Positions 33,334 to 41,625 of a stretch of 64,000 nucleotides of DNA are shown piece after piece. Every line of letters starts with the position of its first letter. Positions within the stretch are counted from its first letter, which is position 1. The DNA is from a virus: positions 23,617-87,616 of the IMG/VR virus record IMGVR_UViG_3300042311_001128; one strand, given 5' to 3'. The notes under the pieces were generated by a model. The model searched no databases and was not told where the DNA came from. It was given only the letters and a program-made list of their open reading frames with translations. The position numbers and the translations under genes were made by a program.

Positions 33334-33579
33334 GTGATAACACCTAGACAAGCCTACATCTATCTAGTGTGGGCAAAAAACAACAATCTTGACCCAGTGC
33401 CTGTTACTTCCCGGCATCGGAACTATCGCTTTAGAGTGGCATCAACTACAGCAGAATTAGGAATAGGTAAAGAACGAGTTAGGCAAGTTTTGGCTAAAGT
33501 CCTTGAACTGCTATCAAAAGGAAACCAAATTGAGGAGGCAACCGACCTAATACTACAAGAGTACAAAAAATTTAATTAA
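33334..33579 (+). CDS. HTH protein (81 aa)
   Basis: The C-terminal half (TTAELGIGKERVRQVLAKVLELL) reads as a sigma-region-4-like helix-turn-helix. It lies between the structured repeat element and a strong terminator, as a one-gene unit. Likely a small transcription regulator. Confidence 0.5.
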   Translation: MITPRQAYIYLVWAKNNNLDPVPVTSRHRNYRFRVASTTAELGIGKERVRQVLAKVLELLSKGNQIEEATDLILQEYKKFN

Positions 33580-33581
33580 TC

Positions 33582-33610
33582 AAAACCCGTCAATCAATTG
33601 ACGGGTTTTT
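33582..33610 (+). terminator. Rho-independent terminator
   Basis: AAAACCCGTCAAT and ATTGACGGGTTTT form a perfect stem with a tiny loop and a T run, starting 2 bp after the stop of the HTH gene. Confidence 0.9.
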
Positions 33611-33788
33611 AGTTAATACACTGCTAACAATCTGTTAGAAGTGTATTAACAGTGAAAAGTATTGATATATATACGTTTTATTAGTTTGTTGCTACTGTTA
33701 ATAGGTTTCCCGATTCTCGTTTTTTTTTGTGTTCAGATTCCCTAATATAGAAAATTCTATATTAGGGAATAATTGATTATTTAATGTA

Positions 33789-33822
33789 GTACAATATTAA
33801 TATGCCCTCGTTGACGCGAGGG
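33789..33822 (+). promoter_or_regulatory. Promoter -10 box and 5'-terminal leader hairpin
   Basis: TACAAT (33789-33794) is followed by the stem CCCTCG/CGAGGG (33805-33822) and GACTAACCA, then the gene at 33855. Same layout as at 20355 and 53808. Confidence 0.6.
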
Positions 33823-33854
33823 ACTAACCAAGTCAACCTACTGTAGAGGCTAAC

Positions 33855-34559
33855 ATGGCTGATCTAATTTTACAACGTTTTGATCACGACGGCATTGAGC
33901 TAATTATCGACACTCAGACCGGTGAAAGCTTTGCCTCAATCAAAGGATATGCTCGTATGTCCGGGAAAAGCCACAACGCTATCACTATGCGATTAAACCG
34001 GCTATCTAAAGAAGATAGCAAGGGGGTAACTTCTGAATCTCCAAATCACCCTCAAATTCAAACAGGGAGCGGGTTACAAGGGGGTAACACAATGGGGTTA
34101 GGATTAGGATTGCTAAAACAGGCTCAAATTCAAACAGAGGGCGGGTTGCAAGGGGTTTATCTAATCCCAGAAGACCTAATCTGTAAGTGGTTGCCAAAGG
34201 ATAATCCTGAGTTAGCCTCTCAAGTGCTTAAGCTAGGAGTCCGATTATTCCTTCACACATTAGCTGGTTTTCGCGTCAAGAGCGAGGCAATTAAAGAGGT
34301 AAGGCAACTTGAGAGCCAAATCGTCAAACTAAGCGAAGAGAAGCAAATACTAGAGGAGTTGATCAAAACTCAAAAGACTATGATCGCTGACTTTAGCAGT
34401 AAAAACTCGATGCTTGACTATAAGCGGCTAGTGATCGAAGAATTACACGCTGAAAAAGAGCGCGACATAGCTAAATTTAACCTACTTGAAACCGAACGAG
34501 AAAAAGCACGGGGATGGCGAGGCGGTCGAATGCTTATGAGAAACGATAAAAAACGGTAA
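33855..34559 (+). CDS. Phage antirepressor-like regulator, paralogue 2 (234 aa)
   Basis: The N-terminus (LQRFDHDGIELIIDTQTGESFASIKGYARMSGK) is near-identical to the 19800 protein. The middle carries an inserted internal duplication (QIQTGSGLQGG / QIQTEGGLQGV). Residues 95-140 (LIPEDLICKWLPKDNPELASQVLKLGVRLFLHTLAGF) are shared with paralogue 1. A coiled coil and a basic C-terminus (RGWRGGRMLMRNDKKR) follow. Likely a DNA-binding phage regulator of the BRO/KilA-N type; family name inferred. Confidence 0.5.
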   Translation: MADLILQRFDHDGIELIIDTQTGESFASIKGYARMSGKSHNAITMRLNRLSKEDSKGVTSESPNHPQIQTGSGLQGGNTMGLGLGLLKQAQIQTEGGLQGVYLIPEDLICKWLPKDNPELASQVLKLGVRLFLHTLAGFRVKSEAIKEVRQLESQIVKLSEEKQILEELIKTQKTMIADFSSKNSMLDYKRLVIEELHAEKERDIAKFNLLETEREKARGWRGGRMLMRNDKKR

Positions 34560-34574
34560 AAATACCTAAACCCA

Positions 34575-34612
34575 TTTGACACTCCCATCGCTAAAAGCGA
34601 GGGTCTTCACCC
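34575..34612 (+). mobile_element. IS200/IS605-type end remnant
   Basis: TTTGACACTCCC followed by a short hairpin ATCGCTAAAAGCGA and GGGTCTTCA resembles the right end of cyanobacterial IS200/IS605 elements. No transposase is next to it. A second such end lies at 52551. Confidence 0.4.
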
Positions 34613-34625
34613 CGACATTCAAGAT

Positions 34626-34653
34626 AAACCCCCTATGGACTCATAGGGGGTTT
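34626..34653 (+). terminator. Rho-independent terminator of paralogue 2
   Basis: AAACCCCCTATG and CATAGGGGGTTT form a perfect 12-bp stem with a short loop. Confidence 0.8.
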
Positions 34654-34654
34654 A

Positions 34655-35110
34655 TAGTTTGTTAGTTTGTAAATAGATTGTAGATAAGGTTATTAACAAT
34701 AAAAAGCATTGATATATATAGGTTTCAGACTTTGTTAGTATTGTTACTCTATTTCTCTGTGTCAGGATTTTTTATCCTTTTCTTATTGTCCAGTTCGTTT
34801 ATCTCTCCCTATTTTTTCTCTCCCCTGTATAGAGTGTCAACAAGATAAACAAACTTTGAAACCTATACCCTGCAAGGCTTTCGATTGTAGATAAGGTTAT
34901 CTACAATCGAATCACAATCCAACAGCCTTGCTGTTGACTTTGTTTGCTTTTTTTACTCTACAGTTTTTTATTGTCCAGTCTAGTTTATTCTTTTATCTTT
35001 TTCCTTTATAAGACATCGACATTATCAACAAAGTCTAGAACCTTTACATGGTAACGGTTTCGGTTGTCGATCACCCTATCTACAATCTATCTACAATGAT
35101 AACAAGTAAA
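34655..35110. repeat. AT-rich dispersed repeats (copies after paralogue 2)
   Basis: Non-coding. Contains GATTGTAGATAAGGTTATT at 34676 and again near 34874, GGTTTCAGACTTTGTTAG, and reverse-orientation pieces ending in CTATCTACAATC. This is the same repeat set as at 18968-19640, 53475-53740 and 63535, here largely in inverted order. Confidence 0.6.
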
Positions 35111-35137
35111 TATACTTAGTACATCTGCTCAAAAATA

Positions 35138-35180
35138 ATTCTCCCATCTACTTGACTTTATTGGGAGAATGATCCATAAT
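35138..35180 (+). promoter_or_regulatory. Operator-promoter module, copy 2
   Basis: ATTCTCCCA (35138-35146) and TGGGAGAAT (35162-35170) flank -35 TTGACT (35152-35157); -10 CATAAT (35175-35180) is 17 bp downstream. The stretch TAGTACATCTGCTCA upstream is also conserved. Drives 35211. Confidence 0.8.
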
Positions 35181-35210
35181 AGAAAAGTAAACAAAACACA
35201 CAACAACGAC

Positions 35211-35879
35211 ATGAACACTTTACAAACTAAATTAGCTCGATTGGAATCTCAACTTAAAATTACAAAAGGCAATCGTGCCAAAGCTAAGATTGTTATAGAA
35301 ATTCTAAAAGTAGAATCAGCTATTGAATGGATCGAAAAAAAACAAGCATTTAAAGACGAGTTTTATCGAAAACCAGAAAAGACAATTAATAAATTCAAGG
35401 ATACTCAAATCAATATAACCGAAACTCAAGCAATTGAACTCAGAACCAAACAGTTAGAATTAAATCTTTTTTGTGAGATGCCATGCGTAAATAAGTTTCA
35501 AGAAGTCGATAACACAAAATTTACCAAACAGACCATATCTATTCTAAACAAAGAAGGTAAAACTAGAAAAGTAAAAGGAGAAGCTTTGGGCGATTATCTG
35601 ATTTCTGCGGGAGGAAATGACGCTTACTGCATTTATCACATCCCAACAGGATTAAAAATAATGTCTAGTGTAGGATTTAAAACTAGAAACCCAGTTAAGT
35701 ATGAAAATCTAAGCGAAAAAGAAGCGGCTAGGTTAGCTGTCAAAAAGTTGGTCGCCGCTAACATTGACATTCCAGGTTCTTACTTAGAATGGAATAAGTC
35801 TAGCGCAATTGAAAAAGCAAAAATAGGGCAAAACATCATAGATGCTTTTGATGACAAGATTAAGGCTAAAGCTTCATGA
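35211..35879 (+). CDS. Hypothetical protein (222 aa)
   Basis: Start chosen at ATG 35211, about 30 bp after the -10 box. Residues 1-55 form a Lys-rich helix; the C-terminal half (EGKTRKVKGEALGDYLISAGGNDAYCIYHIPTGLKIMSS...) looks like a small alpha/beta domain. No family recognised; expressed from the repeated operator-promoter. Confidence 0.55.
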   Translation: MNTLQTKLARLESQLKITKGNRAKAKIVIEILKVESAIEWIEKKQAFKDEFYRKPEKTINKFKDTQINITETQAIELRTKQLELNLFCEMPCVNKFQEVDNTKFTKQTISILNKEGKTRKVKGEALGDYLISAGGNDAYCIYHIPTGLKIMSSVGFKTRNPVKYENLSEKEAARLAVKKLVAANIDIPGSYLEWNKSSAIEKAKIGQNIIDAFDDKIKAKAS

Positions 35880-35904
35880 GTACATTTATCGCTTAGTCAG
35901 CAAT

Positions 35905-35935
35905 AAAAAACGCTTAACTAAGCTAAGTGTTTTTT
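35905..35935 (+). terminator. Terminator
   Basis: AAAAAACGCTTA and TAAGTGTTTTTT pair with one G-T and end in a T run, 26 bp after the stop of the 35211 gene. Confidence 0.75.
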
Positions 35936-35958
35936 ATTAGTACATCTGCTCAAAAATA

Positions 35959-36002
35959 ATTCTCCTATATACTTGTATTTTATGGGAGAATAATATGGGA
36001 TA
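35959..36002 (+). promoter_or_regulatory. Operator-promoter module, copy 3
   Basis: ATTCTCCTA (35959-35967) and TGGGAGAAT (35983-35991) flank TTGTAT; a poor -10 (GGGATA) follows. Drives 36069. Confidence 0.65.
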
Positions 36003-36068
36003 AAAACAATCGGCCAAATCAAAACGGGGAATTATCTCAGTTTCATATTAACACTAACAAAAACCACT

Positions 36069-36449
36069 ATGATTTTAATCTTGTCTCTTAAATTAGAAGA
36101 TTTTGAGGTTTTAAAATCTTCTATTCAAAAAATCGACAATACTGACACTAACTTAAGTCTTGTTAAGCTACAAAATTACTCTTTATCAGGCATAGCCTTG
36201 GCAAGAGTAACCTTGGTCTGTGATAAGCCTCCTCAGATAATCGCAAAAAAAGAAATCAACTTTTCTACAGAAGCAATTATCCCTGAAACTAAATACTGTG
36301 CTGCCTGCTTAGTTTTGGGTGAATTTACAGCACTCAATACCCGTAACAATTCTGGATACTGCTTGGAACACCGAGAACTCGATCCTAAACGAAAACAGGA
36401 TCAACACCAACGTTACAAACAAAGACGTAGTACAAATGCTCAGAAATAA
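36069..36449 (+). CDS. Zinc-finger-like hypothetical protein (126 aa)
   Basis: The C-terminus has CAACLVLGEFTALNTRNNSGYCLEHRE, a C-x2-C ... C-x2-H site, then a basic tail (RKQDQHQRYKQRRS), suggesting nucleic-acid contact. The next operator-promoter module starts at its last codon. No family recognised. Confidence 0.5.
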   Translation: MILILSLKLEDFEVLKSSIQKIDNTDTNLSLVKLQNYSLSGIALARVTLVCDKPPQIIAKKEINFSTEAIIPETKYCAACLVLGEFTALNTRNNSGYCLEHRELDPKRKQDQHQRYKQRRSTNAQK

Positions 36450-36491
36450 TTCTCCCATATACTTGACTTTATTGGGAGAATTTTGTAAGAT
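36449..36491 (+). promoter_or_regulatory. Operator-promoter module, copy 4
   Basis: ATTCTCCCA (36449-36457), -35 TTGACT (36463-36468), TGGGAGAAT (36473-36481), -10 TAAGAT (36486-36491), spacer 17 bp. It begins inside the end of the previous gene and drives 36526. Confidence 0.8.
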
Positions 36492-36525
36492 AAGACTAAG
36501 CAAACAAACACAAGAGGACAAAAAA

Positions 36526-37446
36526 ATGACTTCTATTAATTTTTACGAAAGAGATACAATTATCAGGTTTTTCCAAAACACCCTCAATCAAATTAACCAA
36601 GAGTGTTTCGGAGAAAAATTGTCAGTCACTGATAACGGTGATTATGTTACGGTCAAAACGCAAGGGTTATTTGTTGCAAATTATAACATCCAAAAGCTTT
36701 GGGACGCACTAGAAAACTATGATCAAGATGACTGTGTTAAATTTGATAATTTGTGGGATTATCTTGATAATTGCAAATACATCCCACGAGAGGATCAAGA
36801 AACTGACAACGGGTTAAAAACCAATGATGAGTTATCTTTTTCTGAAAAACGACAAGTTGCGCTTGTTGATATTATGTTGTTAAGTGAACCTGACGAAGAA
36901 TACCAAGAGTTCAATAAAGCATGGATTGAAAAAGAAAACTTAAAGCAACAAATATATGATCTTGAATGTACAGTTTCTCTACTGCAAAGAAAAACAAATC
37001 AAATAACAGTTCTAAACGAATCTGTTACTCAATTACATACTCGTATTTATCAACTGGAACAGGAAAATGAGCAACTAAAAACCAATCAACCAGAAACCAA
37101 AGCAGAACCTAAATCAGATAAAAAACCGACGGCTAAAAAATCTAAGTTTAAACTACCAGAGAACTTTGTTAGCTACCAACAAGAGTGTGACGACTTAATT
37201 GATGCCTTATCCTGTTTTTACAGCATCAAAAAAGGTAAGTGGGGGAAAGACATTCTCCAGTTTATTCTTACTCCCAACGATACCGAAAAAGCAAAGCATC
37301 CATATCCTGACAAGTGGAAAGCAGGGCTATATTTACATGGACAGTGGACAGTCGATAAAGTCAATCTATCCGACCCTGATGAATGGGAAGATTGGTTCAT
37401 GGATGTCAATGACTTTGCTGACGCTAACGACATAGAGATTAGTTAG
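36526..37446 (+). CDS. Coiled-coil hypothetical protein (306 aa)
   Basis: ATG 36526 (MTSINFYERD) follows AAGAGGAC and is preferred over an upstream in-frame ATG lying in the previous gene. Residues 135-190 form a coiled coil, followed by a Lys/Pro-rich linker and a C-terminal domain rich in Trp and Asp (YPDKWKAGLYLHGQWTVDKVNLSDPDEWEDW). The first ten codons are shared with 26206. Unknown role. Confidence 0.55.
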   Translation: MTSINFYERDTIIRFFQNTLNQINQECFGEKLSVTDNGDYVTVKTQGLFVANYNIQKLWDALENYDQDDCVKFDNLWDYLDNCKYIPREDQETDNGLKTNDELSFSEKRQVALVDIMLLSEPDEEYQEFNKAWIEKENLKQQIYDLECTVSLLQRKTNQITVLNESVTQLHTRIYQLEQENEQLKTNQPETKAEPKSDKKPTAKKSKFKLPENFVSYQQECDDLIDALSCFYSIKKGKWGKDILQFILTPNDTEKAKHPYPDKWKAGLYLHGQWTVDKVNLSDPDEWEDWFMDVNDFADANDIEIS

Positions 37447-37488
37447 TTTCTAGTTATCAGTTATCAGTAGTACATCTGCTCAAAAATA

Positions 37489-37531
37489 ATTCTCCCACAT
37501 ACTTGACTTTATTGGGAGAATGATCTACTAT
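37489..37531 (+). promoter_or_regulatory. Operator-promoter module, copy 5
   Basis: ATTCTCCCA (37489-37497), -35 TTGACT (37503-37508), TGGGAGAAT (37513-37521), -10 TACTAT (37526-37531), spacer 17 bp. Drives 37566. Confidence 0.8.
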
Positions 37532-37565
37532 AGAAATGTAAACAAAACACACGAGGTACTAAGTC

Positions 37566-37709
37566 ATGTCTAACGATAAACAACCAATCGAAACAACACA
37601 AATTCCTGAAATTAAAAAGGCTCAAATTTTCTACGAAGAGATTGAGCAAATAACTCAATCTTTAAATCAGAAAGCACAAACAGTGCTAGACAAATATCCG
37701 ATGCTGTAA
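37566..37709 (+). CDS. Small hypothetical protein (47 aa)
   Basis: Starts 35 bp after the -10 box of module 5. Short helical protein (EIKKAQIFYEEIEQITQSLNQKAQ). TTATCAG repeats follow its stop. Unknown function. Confidence 0.45.
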   Translation: MSNDKQPIETTQIPEIKKAQIFYEEIEQITQSLNQKAQTVLDKYPML

Positions 37710-37755
37710 TCAGTTATCAGTTATCAGTTATCAGCAAATTAATAGGAGTAAAAAT

Positions 37756-37941
37756 ATGCTACAAAATATAGCAAGTTATCGACTAAATTTTCTAAAAATG
37801 TCCGAATTAAGAAAATTGGCATCTAAGTATGGACTTCCAAAGCAACGATGGAACCGCTCAATTTTAATCGTTAAACTCAGTAAAATTGTTGACTGGACGA
37901 CACTACCAAAGCCTAACATAGTTATTGACTATTTTAGCTGA
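37756..37941 (+). CDS. SAP-like small protein (61 aa)
   Basis: AATAGGAG precedes the ATG. LKMSELRKLASKYGLPKQRWNRSILIVKL fits the SAP/Rho-N-type helix-loop-helix, like the C-terminus of the 21052 protein. Likely binds DNA. Confidence 0.5.
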   Translation: MLQNIASYRLNFLKMSELRKLASKYGLPKQRWNRSILIVKLSKIVDWTTLPKPNIVIDYFS

Positions 37942-38027
37942 TAAAATTCAGTTATGCCCTATAGAAATGAGTTATTAAATTAGTTTATCAGTTATCGGTT
38001 ATTAACCACAAATCAACAAAGGTAATT

Positions 38028-38120
38028 ATGTTTCACTTAAACTTTGCAGAAGAAGATAAAAATGGCAATCCTAAAAACCAGACTTTTACTGCTGGGGCTA
38101 TTATATACGACAAAGAGTGA
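38028..38120 (+). CDS. Very small protein (30 aa)
   Basis: AAAGGTAATT precedes the ATG; MFHLNFAEEDKNGNPKNQTFTAGAIIYDKE reads like a truncated or natural micro-protein. Uncertain. Confidence 0.3.
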   Translation: MFHLNFAEEDKNGNPKNQTFTAGAIIYDKE

Positions 38121-38136
38121 ATCAACGGGAGTAATT

Positions 38137-38409
38137 ATGCTATCATTTCAAGAGTTTCAATCTACAATCAAAGAAAATATTCCCTATTATCTTTGGGAAT
38201 TTGAGCAAAATCAATCTTCTGACAATAATGGCGAATATCGAGCAAAAATAAAAAATTCCCAGATAGGAGTACGTTATCTTTGTCGATTAAATAAGTTTAT
38301 CGTTATTTTGCAAAATAATGATAAAGACTATGGCGATCAAACAACTATAGCTACAGACTTAAGGTTTGTTCACGATGCCGTCGTGAGCTATATTCAATTA
38401 GAGTTTTAG
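38137..38409 (+). CDS. Hypothetical protein (90 aa)
   Basis: ATG 38137 follows GGGAG, so it is chosen over upstream in-frame starts. Small alpha/beta protein (SFQEFQSTIKENIPYYLWEFEQN). Unknown. Confidence 0.5.
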   Translation: MLSFQEFQSTIKENIPYYLWEFEQNQSSDNNGEYRAKIKNSQIGVRYLCRLNKFIVILQNNDKDYGDQTTIATDLRFVHDAVVSYIQLEF

Positions 38410-38413
38410 TGTA

Positions 38414-38908
38414 ATGATTAGATTTTACTGGAATGATAAATTAGTGTCTTATCACGAGACACAAGAGGAAGCTTTTGAACAAGGATTTAAGTATTTACAT
38501 CAGCATCCTGCGTCGCCTGATTTTAAGCGTATGCCTCATAGACAGTGTTCATTCGTAGACACAACAGAAATCGATTGGTGGAAACATTCAAAAATTCTTT
38601 TTGAACGGTTTACTGATTGGATTTGCCATAAGCGGTATTCTGATAATGGAGGCGTACTTATGGACATGAAGCGTATCCTTTCAGAAATAAAAAGAAAAGG
38701 GTATTTATCTTTAGACGATATAAATCAACTAATAGAGATTAACCCATACTTCTTAAATAACTTTGCAAGGTGCTATAAATTAACTCCAGAAGAGGTAAAA
38801 GTGTTAGCATCTGAAAGAAAAGTAACGTTTAACATGGTTTTTGAGTACATAGAAATTGATTATTCGGCATTAGCGCATTGGTTACGCAAATCAAAAATCA
38901 CTCCCTAA
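38414..38908 (+). CDS. Hypothetical protein (164 aa)
   Basis: Starts 5 bp after the previous stop. N-terminal 60 residues beta-rich and aromatic; the C-terminal part (YLSLDDINQLIEINPYFLNNFARCYKLTPEEVKVLASERK) is helical and HTH-like. Last gene before the tail module. Unknown. Confidence 0.5.
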   Translation: MIRFYWNDKLVSYHETQEEAFEQGFKYLHQHPASPDFKRMPHRQCSFVDTTEIDWWKHSKILFERFTDWICHKRYSDNGGVLMDMKRILSEIKRKGYLSLDDINQLIEINPYFLNNFARCYKLTPEEVKVLASERKVTFNMVFEYIEIDYSALAHWLRKSKITP

Positions 38909-38928
38909 AACCAATAAAAATAAATTGT

Positions 38929-38960
38929 TATAATAGCTGTAAGGATAACTTACAGCTATT
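38929..38960 (+). promoter_or_regulatory. TATAAT box overlapping a hairpin with T run ahead of tail module
   Basis: TATAAT (38929-38934) overlaps AATAGCTGTAAG, whose partner CTTACAGCTATT (38949-38960) is followed by TTTTT and then ATG 38966. It can act as terminator for the upstream genes or as a 5' leader hairpin of the tail transcript. Confidence 0.55.
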
Positions 38961-38965
38961 TTTTA

Positions 38966-39364
38966 ATGATTAACTGGAATCTAGGAAAAGACTTAGCTAC
39001 TGAAGCTTTTGGGGAAATGGTGTCCGAGTTTGCCCAAGAAATTAATTTTCAGGTAGAAGATAGTAAATGGAACTGGCCACGGGAAACCGTACGAAAAAAT
39101 GGCAGTGTAGTTGGCTCACCCCGGGACATTGTGGATACAGGTGAGCTAAAAAATAGCCAATTTATTGAAGATGTATCCGATGTCTATAAAGTAATCGGTT
39201 ACACGGCTGATCATGCCGCTCTTGTCCATGAAGGGTATCAAATAGAGCGTAACGATGGGACGGTGACAGATGTTCCCGCCCGCCCATTTATCGACACGGC
39301 TATAGAAGACTATAATCCAATTGAGGCTTATAGTGAAATCTTAAAGGAAAAATTAAATGAGTGA
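38966..39364 (+). CDS. HK97 gp10-like tail completion protein (132 aa)
   Basis: The pattern DTGELKNSQF ... VIGYTADHAALVHEGYQ ... VPARPFIDTAIEDY is typical of HK97 gp10/minor tail neck proteins. It opens the tail module, overlapping the next gene by 8 bp. Probably part of the head-tail or tail terminator complex. Confidence 0.65.
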   Translation: MINWNLGKDLATEAFGEMVSEFAQEINFQVEDSKWNWPRETVRKNGSVVGSPRDIVDTGELKNSQFIEDVSDVYKVIGYTADHAALVHEGYQIERNDGTVTDVPARPFIDTAIEDYNPIEAYSEILKEKLNE

Positions 39365-39806
39365 ATCAGAATTAAGAAATATTTTATTAGGTATTAGAAA
39401 CAATTTAAAGATACTTATCGGTACTGACTTAGGTAAATACGAAATAACAAGCCCTACAGGGCAAAATTTAAAAGAAATTGATGCTATTTGGGTAGAGCCT
39501 CCTGAATTACCCCCTAACTATAAAGTAAAACCTAATAGCGGCATCGAAGCAATTATTCAAAGAGAGCCTAATCCTTATCACGAAAATTTACTAGGATATA
39601 CCGTAGGTATAAATAACTATTGCATTACCCTAAAACAGTACAATCTAGAGAAAAGCCTAACACCAGTGATTGAAACACTTAAATCTTCTCGCTACTGGAA
39701 TTTTCTAGATCAGCCTCGCCTAACCCCCTATACCAAAACTTCTGAGGGGATTATCAGACCAAAAGCGACCTTTAAAATCACTACTGCTAGGCTTTTAGAC
39801 TTCTAG
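39357..39806 (+). CDS. Tail terminator / tail completion protein candidate (149 aa)
   Basis: Size, overlap with the gp10-like gene and place directly before the major tail protein fit a tail terminator. The alpha/beta layout (ITLKQYNLEKSLTPVIETLKSSRYW) supports it. No diagnostic motif. Confidence 0.5.
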   Translation: MSESELRNILLGIRNNLKILIGTDLGKYEITSPTGQNLKEIDAIWVEPPELPPNYKVKPNSGIEAIIQREPNPYHENLLGYTVGINNYCITLKQYNLEKSLTPVIETLKSSRYWNFLDQPRLTPYTKTSEGIIRPKATFKITTARLLDF

Positions 39807-39868
39807 AGTACACATTTACTAATCTTTTATAGTACAATATAACTAGAAAAGTTTAGTCAGTGATTAGA

Positions 39869-40600
39869 ATGTCGAATCAAATTCTAGAATTAAATCGGAG
39901 TGACAACCTCACCCCTAGCCGTGATACGCAATTTTTTATTTCTGGTGCTTACGGATTTGGACAAGAACCTTCCACACGAGTAGCCGATTTAGGTGGTGCA
40001 ATCGTCTTAGGTGATTCCACTCTTACCGTGGCGACTGGGGGTTTTGGCCGAATTTTATATGCTGGCACTTTAATTTATGTGGGGACTGCCGGTGATTATG
40101 TGGTCGTCCGAACAAAAACGACGACAGCAACCCAGACAGCAATCCAGATCGAACCTTCCAAAATTGCTGCTACCCTTGCTACTCCCGCTCAAAAATGCAC
40201 AATTAAATCTTGGGTTCCTTTTTTGAGCGCCAAGACCTTTAACGTTGACACCTCCTCTACTGAGGTTACTGATTCTGTCTTTGGTGAAATGGCGGTGGAG
40301 AAATTTATCTCTGAGATCATGAGTACTGGGTCGGTATCGGGTCCGCTTGTATTTGGTGATCCTGGATATGAAATCGTAAAGGCCGCAGAGCAAAAAGGTG
40401 AGCGAATTTACCTCGAAATTGTCTATATGGGACAGCGCGGCGGCTTAGGTTTTCAGACAAATGTTAGCCAAAATGTTAGTGGTGAAAAAGGCAATTTCCT
40501 ACAAGGAAACGTAACTCTAACTATTAGTGGCAATGTGTTTGACATTAAACCGATGGCAACGTCGCCATTCTCTCCTAATGTAGCTGATGACCTCAATTAA
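39869..40600 (+). CDS. Major tail tube protein (243 aa)
   Basis: ATG 39869 (MSNQILELN) is taken as start; an in-frame GTG lies 9 bp upstream. The C-terminal half (SAKTFNVDTSSTEVTDSVFGEMAVEKFISEIMSTGSVSGPLVFGDPGYEIVKAAEQKGERIYLEIVYMG) fits siphophage tail tube proteins. Position before the chaperones and tape measure is canonical. Confidence 0.7.
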   Translation: MSNQILELNRSDNLTPSRDTQFFISGAYGFGQEPSTRVADLGGAIVLGDSTLTVATGGFGRILYAGTLIYVGTAGDYVVVRTKTTTATQTAIQIEPSKIAATLATPAQKCTIKSWVPFLSAKTFNVDTSSTEVTDSVFGEMAVEKFISEIMSTGSVSGPLVFGDPGYEIVKAAEQKGERIYLEIVYMGQRGGLGFQTNVSQNVSGEKGNFLQGNVTLTISGNVFDIKPMATSPFSPNVADDLN

Positions 40601-40868
40601 AATAGTTAAACTCCTTGTTGATGAAGACCAAGAGGTAATGTTAGTCAATTCTAGAATAATCAATAATTACCTCTGGTTTTCTTTCGGTACGTTTGATCGA
40701 GAAATAAGTCAACAAGAAAAGATATTAATCGAGCCACCAGACGGAACAAAAAATCAAGAAAGAATACAGGTATCTGTAACCCTTGATCCTCTGTGCCTCA
40801 ATACTGAACAAAGTGCAAAAAGAAATCAAAAGGTAAAAATAAATGGCGAAGTTAAGCGTATTAGGTAA
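40587..40868 (+). CDS. Small tail-module protein (93 aa)
   Basis: Overlaps the tail tube gene by 14 bp and the chaperone gene by 26 bp. Beta-rich (VKLLVDEDQEVMLVNSRIINNYLWFSFG). Tail accessory protein of unknown role. Confidence 0.45.
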   Translation: MTSIKIVKLLVDEDQEVMLVNSRIINNYLWFSFGTFDREISQQEKILIEPPDGTKNQERIQVSVTLDPLCLNTEQSAKRNQKVKINGEVKRIR

Positions 40869-41625
40869 ATTGAAGTTTAATGAAACATTCTTTTTCCCTT
40901 TAAAAAAAGAATGGATTTTTTACATTCAAGACAATGATGCTTTATTGGAAAAGATAGACGCAATTGTTACAGAAGAAAATGAAGAGATTGGTATCAAGTT
41001 TTTAAAAAGGTACGGGATTAATCCAAAGGAAAATGAAACAGTCAAGAAATACTTAGAGGCACGGGAAAAAGCTGACAAAGCTTATCTTGAGAAAATTAAA
41101 GCTATCGGGCAAAAAACGGGACTATCCACTGCTGAAATTGAAGGAGTAGTAGTTAACGACGGTTCGATCCGAGAACGAATTGAACAGGTCATGGTTGATG
41201 CCCTTGACGGGGTAAAATCTGACAGCGTAGAACAAAAAGTAGAAACCGCCGCTATCGTGCAGCAATCAATTTTAAGCAACCGTAAAAAAACAAGAGAACT
41301 AACAAGAGAATCTATAGAACTTGTAGAGCCTTATCTCGATGAATTAAACGCTTTATTTAAGGATCGGGAAACAACCTATGAAACTTACAATAAAGCCTTG
41401 TTAGCTAAATTTCTAGGTAGTCCTCGACGGGTAGTTAAACTTAAAGACAAATCTTCTGTTGATTTCACCATACAAGACATTAATGATATGTCTCAATTTA
41501 TGGTAGTAAAACTCTATCAAGACTATCTCTGGCAAGACATAACTCAGTGGCAGAACTCAGAACCTGAAAAACTGGAAGAAAAACCAGAATCAGAGCCAAC
41601 GGAGGACGACGAAAAAAACGAATAG
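40843..41625 (+). CDS. Tail assembly chaperone G-type (260 aa)
   Basis: Helical, acidic protein just before the tape measure, where lambda G lies. Its last codons are GAA AAA AAC GAA TAG and contain an A AAA AAC slippery heptamer, so a fraction of ribosomes should shift -1 and make a GT-type fusion with the frame at 41619-42071. Such chaperones coat the tape measure during tail assembly. Confidence 0.7.
   Translation: MAKLSVLGKLKFNETFFFPLKKEWIFYIQDNDALLEKIDAIVTEENEEIGIKFLKRYGINPKENETVKKYLEAREKADKAYLEKIKAIGQKTGLSTAEIEGVVVNDGSIRERIEQVMVDALDGVKSDSVEQKVETAAIVQQSILSNRKKTRELTRESIELVEPYLDELNALFKDRETTYETYNKALLAKFLGSPRRVVKLKDKSSVDFTIQDINDMSQFMVVKLYQDYLWQDITQWQNSEPEKLEEKPESEPTEDDEKNE
41613..41619 (+). 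promoter_or_regulatory. -1 programmed ribosomal frameshift site (A AAA AAC)
   Basis: The heptamer obeys X XXY YYZ in the reading frame of the chaperone, two codons before its stop. Slipping back by one joins the frame to CGA ATA GAT..., which stays open to 42071. Confidence 0.75.
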
